NCBI RefSeq assembly: GCF_037893015.1
Contig: NC_133658.1
Location: 250,858,518 to 250,922,517, forward strand
DNA length: 64,000 nucleotides
Direction of reading: 5' to 3'
From: Macrotis lagotis
Taxonomy: Eukaryota; Chordata; Mammalia; Peramelemorphia; Peramelidae
This document shows, piece after piece, positions 54,985-64,000 of the stretch. The notes under the pieces are model-generated. The model had not been told where the DNA came from. It did not search any database and saw only the letters and a list, made by a program, of their open reading frames with translations. The position numbers and the translations under genes are program-made. Position 1 is the stretch's first letter. Every line of letters begins with the position of its first letter.

Positions 54985-55127
54985 CAGAGAAATTAGTGCA
55001 AAAAATGACCTAAGAGATCAAGCAAACCTCTTTTCACAAAGTAGAAAACTAAGGCCAGAGATATGTGATTTATCCAGGAACAGAGAGTAAATTAGTAACA
55101 GAATGAGATTAAGAATTCAGGTCTCTT
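54985..55127 (-). repeat. MIR/CORE-SINE (minus), host of a nested insertion
   Basis: GACCTAAGAGATCAAGCAAA, TTTATCCAGGAACAGAGAGT, AAGAATTCAGGTCTCTT; the remaining head appears after the insertions at 56590 (AATTCAGATCACTCACTCCC). Confidence 0.7.
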
Positions 55128-55969
55128 ACTAATGTATTGTTGGTAGAACTATGAATTAATCCAACCCTTGTGGAGAGCAATTTGGAATTATGCCCAAAGG
55201 GCAACAAAAATGTACATATGCTTTGATCCAGCTATACTACTACTAGGTCTATACCCTGAAGAGATCATGAAAAAGAATAAAAACACTACAAATACAAAAT
55301 TATTCATGGCAGCTCCACTATGAATTGGCAAAGAATTGGAATCTGAGTGAATGTCTATCAACTGGGGAATGGAATAACTTACGCCATTTATAACATAAAT
55401 TATGGTTTATGTATGCTATGGAACACTATTGTTCCATTAGAAATCAAGAGGAGTGGAATTTCAAAGAAGCCTGGAAAGACTTGTACAAATTGATGCTGGG
55501 TGAGATGAGCAGAAGGACATTGTACACTCTAACAGCAACATGGGGGTGATGATCAACCTTGATGGACTTACTTATTCCATTTTACAATGATCAAGGACAG
55601 TTTGAGGGGATATGTAATAGAGAATACCATCTATAACAGAGAAGGAACAATGGATTTTAAACAAAAGCCAAAGATTATTATCTTCAATTTTTAAGAAATC
55701 ATCTTATGTATTACATAATTTTGCTATCTCTAATATTTTCTTTCTTCCTTAAGGATGTTTTTTTTTCTCTCAACACATTCAGTTTTGATCTACATATATC
55801 ATGGAAACAAATGTAAAGATTATCAAATTGCCTTCTATTGGAGGAGGGGGAGAGAAGGGAGGGAGGAGGGGAAATTATAAAATTCAAAACCTTGTCAAAA
55901 AATGATTGGTAGAAATTACTACTGTATATAATTGGAAAACAAAATATTTATATAATTAAAAAAAAATTC
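55128..55969 (+). mobile_element. L1 LINE 3' end, 5'-truncated, with 18-base target duplication
   Basis: TGTGGAGAGCAATTTGGAAT, TCTATACCCTGAAGAGATCA, ATGCTATGGAACACTATTGT, CTAACAGCAACATGGGGGTG; 3' UTR with a GGAGGGAGGAGGGG tract and an A-tail. TAAGAATTCAGGTCTCTT is exact at 55110-55127 and 56145-56162. Confidence 0.93.
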
Positions 55970-55973
55970 AGAG

Positions 55974-56144
55974 GGGCAGCTAGGTTGCGTAGTGGATAAA
56001 GCACTGGCCCTGGAGTCAGGAGTACCTGGGTTCAAATCCGGTCTCAAACACTTAATAATTACCTAGCTGTGTGGCCTTGGGCAAGCCACTTAACCCCGTT
56101 TGCCTTGCAAAAAAACATAAATAAAATAAAATAATAAAATAAAA
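55974..56144 (+). mobile_element. Short tRNA-derived marsupial SINE inserted in the L1's right target repeat
   Basis: GGGGCAGCTAGGTTGCGTAG to AAATAAAATAAAATAATAAA. AATTCAG lies on both sides, inside the 18-base L1 duplication. Confidence 0.92.
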
Positions 56145-56162
56145 TAAGAATTCAGGTCTCTT

Positions 56163-56588
56163 GCATACTGTGTGAAGAGAGTAGAATCAGGAGAACACTG
56201 AACACATTAACAACAATTTGAGAGGATCATCAATGATGAACACAGCTGCTCTCAGAAGTTCAATGATCAAGGACAATTTTAAGAGCCCCTTATGGAAAAT
56301 AATATATGTTCACTTTTTAAAACTTCTTTTAAGCTACTTCTCTCTCATGCTCCCCCCCCCTTAGTTCTAATTCTTCTTTCTCAACATGACTAATATGGAA
56401 ATATGGTAATCACGATTGTACATGTTTAACCTACATCAAATTGTTCATTGCCATTGGGAGGGTGGAGGGAAAGGAAAGGGCAAGAGAGATTTGAAACTCA
56501 AAAGTTTGCAAAAGGAAGAATGCTGAAAACTATCTTTGCAGATAATGAAAAAATAAAAGCTTTGTTGATCAGTCAAAAAAAAAAAATT
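56163..56588 (+). mobile_element. L1 LINE 3' UTR copy, older
   Basis: AGAGTAGAATCAGGAGAACA, AGGATCATCAATGATGAACA, AACATGACTAATATGGAAAT, GGGAGGGTGGAGGGAAAGG, then an A-tail. It parallels the copy at 23553-24033. ATTCAG words on both sides suggest insertion in the same SINE. Confidence 0.83.
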
Positions 56589-56599
56589 CAGATCACTCA

Positions 56600-57095
56600 C
56601 TCCCTTCTCCTATTCCAGAGGTCTTTTGGTTAACTTTTGATAGCAATGAAGAGGAAAGGTCCATTAAATGGTGCTTTAGTAGAGTTTCATGTTGCAGTAA
56701 TAAACCTTGGACAACCAGAAAATGGATGCCTCAAAGTCTGGAGAGAAATAAAGGAATGTGTCAATGATTCACAAATGAACTGATTCCAGGAGGAACCTTT
56801 GCTGATGCTTTTTACCCCTGCAGCTCTGGGCCTGCCTAGAGGGTGATGAGGAAAAACCAAGTACCCCCAAAGAAGAGAACAGCTCCATTCAGTCCAATGA
56901 AAATCACGGCTTCTTTCCTTATAATATAAACCAACTTTTAATAATAAAAAATCTATCAAGAATTTTATGAGAATATTATGTACATGTCCATGTAAACCAG
57001 TGCACAAGGCTCATGTTCTCAAGAGCCAACCTCTGCTCCCAGTCTAATGAAACCAAACAATCTTCCCACCCCAAACAAATTCCAGGGCAACCTGG

Positions 57096-57166
<71 letters not shown>

Positions 57167-58254
57167 CATCATCATCACTTGTTTCCCAGTGAGTGCTGGA
57201 AAAGAAGGACCTGTTTTCCTCCCAATCCCTACCCCATTGAGACAACATTGGAAAAAAAAACAAAAAACAAGAAGTCTGTACATGTTCCAAGAAATTGGTT
57301 TGTCAGACTATTCTGACCTGAAACATTGAGGCAAAACCTGAGACCCCAAGGATAACCTCCAGACCCACATTGTTCACCTTGGCCATTGGCTAAAGAAATG
57401 GAAAGTTTACTTTTCCTTCTCACTCAGCCTCAGCATTTCAGATCTACATAAAGAGTTATTAAAAAGGACAATTGCCTTATCTAGATCTCCACTAAGCTAG
57501 TTTGCCAAAGGTTTGGAGCGATCTCTTGAAGATGGGCAGAAGTGGGGAAAGTTAGGAGACTGGACAACTCAATTCTGAGAGCCTTTCTGGTTAGCTTGGC
57601 TGACTAAAACCAAGGGTCTCAAATGCCCTGTTCAAGACAAATTCAAATTAAAAATAAATAAAAACAAGAGCACCTAGGAAGCCTTTATCTTCCCAAACAT
57701 GCTTTTCTCAAGACTGAGAAGTTAAAGAGTGCTTAACCTCCATTTGCTGAAACTTTTTAAAAGATGCCTAGTGCTCCCAGGTGATACTCTTGGGCATTTC
57801 TCAGTCCATTTTTGCCTTTTAAATAAAGTTGTGGCATTCTATCTAATACTGATAAACTGAAACTATTATGATAATGGGAGTGAGGGAAGAGAAATCCATT
57901 TGAGGCACCTGATTTTTATTTCTTGACATTAAACTCTGTCTTCCTAAAATTCTAGTATTAAAAAAAGTAAAACCTTCATTTTCAAATCACTTAGTTTTGT
58001 TTTTAGTAGAACTGGGAAATGTTGTGAAAGCTACATCATGTTGGTCCCATGTTAAACAATATATCTTTCTTTAAAATTTAAAATCTCAAATATATAATCA
58101 CACAATTAAAAAAGTCAAAATACCCAGAAACCCAGAAGTGTCATTCCACATAAATAGGTACAACATAGTTCTTCTGCCAATATAGGGAAAATGGGTACAG
58201 TCCAATAGATCAATGGCCTTTCAAATGGCCTTGGTTTCCATCCTTTGTTTCAGG
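56600..58254. other. Unassigned block downstream of the minus-strand gene
   Basis: No repeats are recognised apart from the microsatellite at 57102-57178. It might be distal 3' UTR or flank. TTTATT at 57915-57920 is a minus-strand AATAAA. The frames at 56687-57423 mostly follow the TC array. Confidence 0.4.
57102..57178. repeat. (TC)n followed by (CAT)n microsatellite
   Basis: About 58 bases of pure TC, then CATCATCATCATCATCA. Confidence 0.97.
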
Positions 58255-59065
58255 TTTATTAATGCCAACCAGGTCAATCAGGACTGGCTTTGCAGAATAT
58301 AAGAGACAGCATCAGTAAGGATTAATGCCAACCCCTGAACACTAAGGAAAGGAGACCCATGACAAGCAGTGATTGCGGAATGTATACTAGGCTCTAGGCA
58401 TAGAAAGAGCTTCTTTCTGAGGAATCTTTGATGATGAAGAGCTCCAGAATAAATATTTCTTTTCTTATTGGAAGGAAACCCAAGATTTGTGCCAGACATG
58501 GGTTTCAAAAGTGCAGATTGATCAATTTAGAAAATGGTGTCTTGCAAGAGAGGTCTGATGACTTCAAGTCACTGGCCCAATGACCCTGATAGCTCCATAG
58601 ATAAAAGGAGTACAGGGTTACAAGGGGTTAGGGGCAGCAACCACACTTGAGATAACTAGTCAGTGGCAGGATTAGGCTCTGTTTCTCCATTGCACCAGCT
58701 GACTACCATCCTTCACAGGCACCCAGCTGGAGACATCCAGTCCCAGTCCAGTCATACTTGCCAGGTCTCCAACCTCTCCCAACCAACTATGTCCAAGAGA
58801 GGAAACAGTGTCCTCACACACGTGTATATAAACAAGGATGAGCTTTGGGGCTGCTTCTGTGAAGAGGAAGGGGACCAGGTGGCTTTCAAGTAGTCTGGAC
58901 TGTCTTAGGAAAAGGCTCTTGGCAGTGGGCTCTCATCTCCTGTGTCCTGGCAAGGGGAGGAGTGTGCCAGTGGACGAGTGAGGTACACCAAGGGTCCTGA
59001 GGGTTGGCTCTCTGCTGAACACTTCCAGGGTCTCCAACAAAGCAAGGCTTCTTGTCCTTTCTTAT
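58255..59065 (-). other. Probable 3' UTR of the minus-strand gene
   Basis: Runs from the stop codon to a minus-strand AATAAA (TTTATT at 58255-58260). The stretch has no recognised repeat, unlike most of the window. A longer UTR using TTTATT at 57915-57920 is possible. Confidence 0.5.
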
Positions 59066-59108
59066 TTACAAGTCTCCATCCACAGGTGGCTGACACAGTT
59101 GATAGATC
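59066..59108 (-). CDS. Terminal coding exon with stop codon
   Basis: The acceptor is CCCCAG before GATCTATC (exon starts at 59108). The first base completes an arginine codon split from the previous exon. It reads [13 protein letters not shown] and then TAA at 59066-59068. The acidic GDL end is the natural C-terminus. Confidence 0.82.
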
Positions 59109-59989
59109 CTGGGGAACAGAAAGGGAGGAAAAATACTCACCAGGAGTCCAAAATTAACCCATAGACACAAATGACTTAACTGCTCCCAGGTACCCTCCTC
59201 TGCATTAATCTCATTCTCTAACATGGGGCCCTGCTAATTAGGTGATTCTCAATTCAACAAATAGCTATTATTTGAGCACTACATAAAATACTGGGAGAAG
59301 ATATGAAGAGGATAACATTGCTTCAAGGTTTACTAGACACTTTACTCATTCCCATGATATAGATAGGGCCAGGGTTGTTTATTCCCATTTTATAGATGAA
59401 TTATCTGAAGCTAGGAGAGGCTAAAGTAGCTGACCAAGTGTCAAAGAGATAGTAAGTGTCAGAGTCTAAAAGTGAACCCAAGTTCTCTCATTCTAAATGC
59501 AGTGTTCAGATGAAATGCTATTTAGGATGTTGATGGAGATGGAGAAAGGTCTTTCTAAGGCACAAAGAATAGTGAGAGCAAAGATGCAGATACAGAAGAA
59601 TGTGGGAAAAGCTTGAATTAACCCAGAAAATATTTCATGTTAATGAATGACTGAACAGATGTCACTCAAATACAGAATTCAAATTTATTAAGTCATTGGG
59701 AATATGACATGAGTATGGTGTTACTATTATGTTGAGTGTTGGCTCTGACCAATGGCTAACACTGAGCAATAGTCTGATATTCTCCTGAAGAAAAGAATCA
59801 TTCTATTCCAAAGAGTACTCACCGAGGTGCTCCCTGAGGCATCTGATCCTTGATTCGGAGATTTTTTGCTAGGATTTCCACTCTGGGTCCCTGGAGGGTA
59901 AGAAAGGAAAAATCAGAAGGGAGAAGAAGAAAGGGAGAGAATGTGGAAGGGGGATAAAGAGGAATGGAAAAGGGAGAAAGGAGGGAAAT

Positions 59990-60044
<55 letters not shown>

Positions 60045-60093
60045 CAGAGAGGCAGAGATGGAGAGAGACAGAGACAGAGGAGGAAAAGGGGGG

Positions 60094-60139
<46 letters not shown>

Positions 60140-63100
60140 CAGAGAGGCAGAGATGGAGAGAGACAGAGAGAGACAGAGACAGAGGGGGGAAAGGGGGGGA
60201 GAGAGAGAGAGAGAGATGAGACTGGGTGGCATCAACCCTGAAACCAATCTCCCTGATGAGACGGGAAAGACTAGAGATTGGCAAGGCCCAAACTAAGTAA
60301 AAACAATGACATTGTTCCACCAGGCAGGAAGTGGGCTAGGTGGCGAATCACGGCCCCGTGAAACAATGATAATGCTCCCCTCAGGATGAGTCAGATCTGC
60401 TGGGAACAGGATGAACAGTTCTCCTTCCAGCCCCAAAGTGGGGCTGGTCCCCCCTCTGGTCCCTTTTTCCCTTCCTCTCTTGAACCCATATGCAGAGAGA
60501 CTAGTAATAAATAACTTGGGACTGGGCAGACAGTAAACCCTCGGAAGACCATGGTGCACTCAAGACCTATGCAATCCCAGGTCACTGCCCTGTACCCATG
60601 TCTGGCTCCTGACTTTGGTCTGCCAGGCCTGGGGGTCTTACCTGCTTCCTCATGATGTCTGTCGCCTGCATGATACACTTGGGAAGTAGCCCATGACTCC
60701 GAGCCAGGATCGCTGCCTGCTCCTGGGAGACACTGAGGGTACTCCTGGGAAAAGGACAAGGATGAGAGGTAGATGAAGCTCTTGGGACAAAGAACACAGA
60801 TAGCATATCCAACCTATCCCCCCAGACATGGCCTGGGAGGAATACATAGAGGACCCTGCAGCTTCTCTGAGAACCTTCCACAATCCCAGCTCCAACTCCC
60901 CTAATACAGCATTATAGGAATCCCAAGCCTCCAAGATGCTAGTGGGACTTAACTTGGATCAGGGGAAAAGGTGCATTTCATTAAATTATAAAATAAACAC
61001 CCAAATTGCTTTTTTTTCTTTTTCTTTTTTTGGTCAATTGAATATGATCTGGGACCAGTGCCCAGGCCAGAGTCTACACTTCTCTTTGTAGACAAGAGTG
61101 AACTGCCCAAAGGCCTCCCTCCTCAGGTATTCATAAAGTCTACCCACAGATTCTGAGGATACTGCCTGGATACTCATATAACCTGCAGGCATGAAGGGGG
61201 AGGGGAGGAAGAGGGAGAGAGGAATCCTGCAAGAGAGAAGATGCCTTTGTGATAGCAAGCTTTGACTTCAAAAAGCTACCTGGCAAGAAAGTGCCTTAGA
61301 GACTACCTGCTCTAACACACACCTTTCCCATCCCCATTTTATGAAGGAAGAAATTATCCCAGAATGTAGAAGCAAATTACTCCTGAATATCAGAGCTGAA
61401 AGAGATGAGAGATCATCTGATCAAACCCTTGATTTTTAGATGGGGAAATGAAAGCCCAGAAAGAGGAAGAGACTTTGCCAAGGTCATACAAGGTCAGTGA
61501 CTGTCTGGGGCAGAACAGGAATTTCCTGACACCCAGTCCAATGTCCTTTCTACCCAATCTTACTGCCTCCCAAGGTAATAACAATTGCTCACATTATTTA
61601 CTACTTTAAGATTTACAATACAAAGGGGAAAAGATGATGAGTATTATTAATGCTGTTCTACAGACAGAGAAACTGAAACACAGGAAAAGTTATTCTACTC
61701 CAAATCCTACTGTTGGAAATATTGGCATCAGAATTTAGATGCAGGTTTCCAAGTCCAGTGCTCTCTTTCCACTAATGGAAAATATCCAGGTTTATGGGAT
61801 TCGGAGGAGGAAGCTGTTTTGAAAGGCATCTCTTAAGTCCCAGGAGGAAGCTAGTGCTATCTACCAAAGAAGCCCCTTCTCCCCTCAGTGATGGGGGGGG
61901 GGGGGGAGAGACAGAGAGGGGAAGGGTGAGGAAAGGGAGGAGGCAGCCAGCACTCACCTCTGCATTCCAGTGCCACACATGGTGACCTGACAGGCACCTA
62001 GGCGGTAGCAGAGCTCAGAAGAGATGGGCAGCAGGCCTGCACTGGACACAGCAGTGCCAGGCTTTGGGTGGACAAAAGACTTCATTAGGCGGCACAGCTC
62101 GTCCATGGCATTGATGGGGCGGATCAGCTGCAAAGTAGTCAGAGTTACTGAGCTTCCCCAAGTCTAGGACTTCCCTGAACCAAGATGATAACCATGTCTG
62201 TGGAGTCTGTCTGATTTCATAGGGCTTTCACAGGCTCCAGAGCTGGGAAAGACCTCAGATACCACCTGACCCAATAGATAAGGAAGCAAGCTCTCTGTCA
62301 GGTGTGACTTGCCCCTGGTCACACAGCTACTAAGTCCCAAAAGGCCAGAGGCTCCAACTCCAAAGTCAGTGCTCTAGTTGTAATATCCTGTCTCCACCTC
62401 TATCTTCAAACCTCACATATCTAGCTTCTCCTTTTCATCCCTATGACTACTGACCCTAGCCTGGCTGTTTAACTTCTCATAATGGGACTATTACATTAGG
62501 ATATGGATCTCACTACCACCAGTCTCGCTCCTATTCAAGATACTCTACATCCTCCACATTTGTCTTCTAAAATGGCATCTTGTTCAATGTTACCCTTGCT
62601 TAAAAATTATGAATGGCTCCCCAGTGCTATCCCCTATCCAGTGCTATCCCCTATCTTGGTTTTCAAGATATTCTACAATAGAACCAGTTCCCTAACTTAG
62701 TACTGAAGTCTTCCACAATCTAACCTTATCTTCTCCAGTCCCTAATCTCATTTCCACTATTTCTTTTATATTCTTCCATTTCAATCAGGCTTTCCCAGTG
62801 AGACTGGCCAGCTTTAGTCCAATTTCTGTGCCTTTGTTTATTCCTCCCCTCTCTTCCTGACTTCAACAACTCCCCAAATCCTAACAAAAATCACCTATTT
62901 CAAGAATTTTTCACTGTTAACTCTAGCCATCACTCATCAGAAGAAACTGTCCAAACTAGGCAGTCTGGTCCCCCAGTGATATATTTTAGTGTACTAACAT
63001 TTGAGTGTCCATTATACAAGTCTTGTTTTCCCTAAAAACTGTGAGCTCCTTGAGGGTAAGGATCACAATTAATCCTTCTTTTATATCACCCAAAGCAGGT

Positions 63101-63342
63101 GCTTAAGAATGAAAGACACCATCCCTGCCCCTCAAGGAATTTACAGATGAATAGAGAAATAAAATAGGCACATTAAATATAGACCGAAACTTGTAGGACA
63201 CAGAAGAAAGAAAATAGGAAAGCAAGAAGAGAAAGAGAAAGAAAAGACAAAAATTAAAACCAAGGAGGGAGGTACCTGATCTATTTTCACTGCTGTCGCA
63301 CTGGCATCTGTAGGCAGGTTGGACCTTTCAAGGTAAAACGTC
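59066..63342 (-). CDS. Unnamed conserved host protein, last five coding exons (spliced, partial)
   Basis: Five minus-strand blocks (63276-63342, 61958-62127, 60642-60744, 59823-59890, 59066-59108) all have AG acceptors and, where internal, GT donors. Their phases agree at every junction: CAG|CTG phase 0, AG|G arginine, CAG|GGA phase 0, CG|G arginine. They give a 149-residue C-terminus that begins [15 protein letters not shown], includes [18 protein letters not shown] and [15 protein letters not shown], and ends PPVDGDL. The peptide is mostly helical-looking, with several cysteines, no membrane segment and no signal peptide. I could not assign a family. Upstream exons lie beyond 64000. All introns are 0.7-1.2 kb and hold MIR, L2 and microsatellite sequence. 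Confidence 0.85.
59240..59510. repeat. L2 fragment (plus) then MIR (minus), in the last intron
   Basis: TCAACAAATAGCTATTATTT; then AGGTTTACTAGACACTTTAC, CATTTTATAGATGAATTATC, GAACCCAAGTTCTCTCATTC. Confidence 0.72.
59823..59890 (-). CDS. Penultimate coding exon, 68 bases
   Basis: CCCTCCAG acceptor, CG|GTGAGTA donor. It reads [20 protein letters not shown] followed by AP and the first two bases of an arginine codon. A GA-rich minisatellite begins about 100 bases upstream in the preceding intron. Confidence 0.88.
59994..60216. repeat. GA-rich minisatellite with a 95-base higher-order unit
   Basis: GAGAGA runs alternate with GACAGA runs and GGCAGAGATGGAGAGAG. The block starting at 60026 recurs at 60121, an offset of 95 bases, with later divergence. 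The 110-142 codon frames here (RERERE, SLSLSL) are products of it. Confidence 0.95.
60642..60744 (-). CDS. Coding exon, 103 bases
   Basis: TTTCCCAG acceptor and CAG|GTAAGA donor. Its first base completes an arginine codon. It reads [20 protein letters not shown], then [14 protein letters not shown], 34 residues, predicted largely helical. Confidence 0.88.
61388..61775 (-). repeat. Two MIR/CORE-SINEs (minus), intronic
   Basis: First: ATATCAGAGCTGAAAGAGAT, CTTTGCCAAGGTCATACAAG, CCAATGTCCTTTCTACCC. Second: TACTACTTTAAGATTTACAA, CAGACAGAGAAACTGAAACA, AAGTCCAGTGCTCTCTTTCC. Confidence 0.82.
61890..61905. repeat. Poly(G) run
   Basis: About sixteen G bases beside GAGAGACAGAGAGGGG, some 50 bases from the 61958 donor. 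Confidence 0.9.
61958..62127 (-). CDS. Coding exon, 170 bases
   Basis: TTTGCAG acceptor and AG|GTGAGTG donor. It reads [20 protein letters not shown], then [20 protein letters not shown], then [16 protein letters not shown] and two bases of an arginine codon. Four cysteines lie in the exon. GC content and codon use stand out from the AT-rich surroundings. Confidence 0.9.
62220..62395 (-). repeat. MIR/CORE-SINE (minus), intronic
   Basis: CAGAGCTGGGAAAGACCTCA, TGACTTGCCCCTGGTCACAC, CCAAAGTCAGTGCTCTAGTT. Confidence 0.85.
62405..63200 (+). repeat. Long L2 LINE 3' end, antisense to the gene
   Basis: AAGTCTTCCACAATCTAACC, TTTCTGTGCCTTTGTTTATT, AAAACTGTGAGCTCCTTGAG, GGTAAGGATCACAATTAATC, TGCCCCTCAAGGAATTTACA. 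An exact 17-base tandem, CCAGTGCTATCCCCTAT, lies at 62621-62637 and 62638-62654. Confidence 0.83.
63276..63342 (-). CDS. Most upstream visible coding exon, 67 bases
   Basis: TTTCAG acceptor, then GACGTTTTACC; CAG|GTACCT donor. One leading base belongs to a split codon whose first part is on an exon beyond the window. It reads [20 protein letters not shown] then DQ. Confidence 0.83.
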
Positions 63343-64000
63343 CTGAAAGGGAGTCACACCATGATGAGTCACTGAATTAAAACCCGGGTCTAACTGATGT
63401 TTAGAAGGCAGCAGATTTTGGCTCTGAGTAAGCTGAAGTGCGGTCCTGCTCCCACCCTGTCTTTCCTCTAGGTCCTTTTTTCTGCCAAGGGCCATTTGGA
63501 TAATTATAACACCTCTGAGCCATATAAAATTATTAACTTAAAAATTAGCCTGCTATATTTGGTCAAACATTTAATGAACTGACTCCTAAAATCTCCTGGA
63601 TTTATTGAATTTCCAGTCCCTTCTGTGGTTGTCTTGGCAATGCCAGATCAAATGATTTTGCAGGTCGTCTATGGTCCACAGTAGGATATTCCCCACTCCT
63701 GTTCTAAGTCATATCATAGGGTCAAAGAATGTCAGGACCAACAAATATTCCAAAAGATGATCTGATTCATACTACTTGTTTTATAAAAAAAGAAAATGAG
63801 ATGCAGGGAAGGGTCATGACATGCAAGTAACCCCCTATAGGGTACATCTAAGTAGGAAAGGAGGTCTTCTGGGTCCCAGTCCAAAGTCCTATCCTCTATT
63901 ATCACTGTTTCCTACTCCAAGCCACCTTCCAACCTCCCTGAACTTAAAGAAATCCAAACATTCAGGGGTGGCACCCTTGGGCAGAGCAAAGAGTGCAAGA
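63343..64000. other. Intron of the minus-strand gene
   Basis: No further exon with both splice sites is found before the window edge. A minus-strand MIR/CORE-SINE lies at about 63705-63915 (CAAAAGATGATCTGATTCAT, GAAAATGAGATGCAGGGAAG, CAGTCCAAAGTCCTATCCTC). Confidence 0.6.

Noticed and set aside
10426-56144. tRNA genes at the SINE heads
   Set aside because: The heads keep an A/B-box look but lack a cloverleaf and are followed by CORE-SINE bodies and A-tails.
57044-57329. Frames with long serine-leucine or arginine-glutamate runs
   Set aside because: Products of the TC/CAT microsatellite.
59819-60320. Overlapping 110-142 codon frames rich in SLSLSL or RERERE
   Set aside because: They are translations of the GA minisatellite; only the 59823-59890 exon inside has real splice sites and a protein-like sequence.
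1-64000. Endogenous retrovirus or LTR element
   Set aside because: I saw no LTR pair, primer-binding site, or gag/pol/env-like peptide anywhere in the window.
1-64000. CRISPR array or bacterial operon-like layout
   Set aside because: Repeats are dispersed SINEs or microsatellites; no spaced repeats, no dense coding, and spliced exons are present.

Overview
The window looks like a stretch of marsupial nuclear genome. This rests on three things visible in the sequence: many tRNA-derived SINEs of the marsupial CORE-SINE type (GGCAGCTAGGTGG head, GAGTTCAAATC B-box, CTAGCTGTGTGACCTTGGGC body), RTE-tailed SINEs, and L1 copies whose ORF2 end and 5' UTR read as therian L1. The short SINE subfamily ending in TTGCCTTGCAAAAA makes an Australian, dasyurid-like species more likely than an American opossum; that is an inference from memory of subfamilies, not a search result.

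Positions 1 to about 59000 are intergenic or distal 3' flanking DNA with no convincing protein-coding gene. The window opens inside a nested L1 pair: a plus-strand L1 3' end (1-1318) abuts the 5' UTR and ORF1 start of an L1 in the opposite direction (1319-2784). The rest is layered repeats: MIR, L2, L3/CR1, hAT-like inverted-repeat elements, two kinds of marsupial SINE, further L1 3' ends, and microsatellites. Several nests have target-site duplications good enough to order the insertions (21335-21930, 28590-28990, 41236-42940, 55110-56162). Between them lie blocks I cannot assign to repeats. Three look like conserved regulatory DNA: 17430-18110, 32755-33480, and a CpG island with an attached motif cluster at 37490-38030.

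Positions 59066-63342 carry the last five coding exons of a minus-strand host gene. All splice sites are canonical and all junction phases agree; together they give a 149-residue C-terminus ending ...[10 protein letters not shown] could not name the protein. Its 3' UTR probably continues to about 58255, and its upstream exons lie beyond the right edge.

I saw no retrovirus or LTR element, no CRISPR array, and no RNA gene. Most open frames of 60-150 codons come from microsatellites or repeats.
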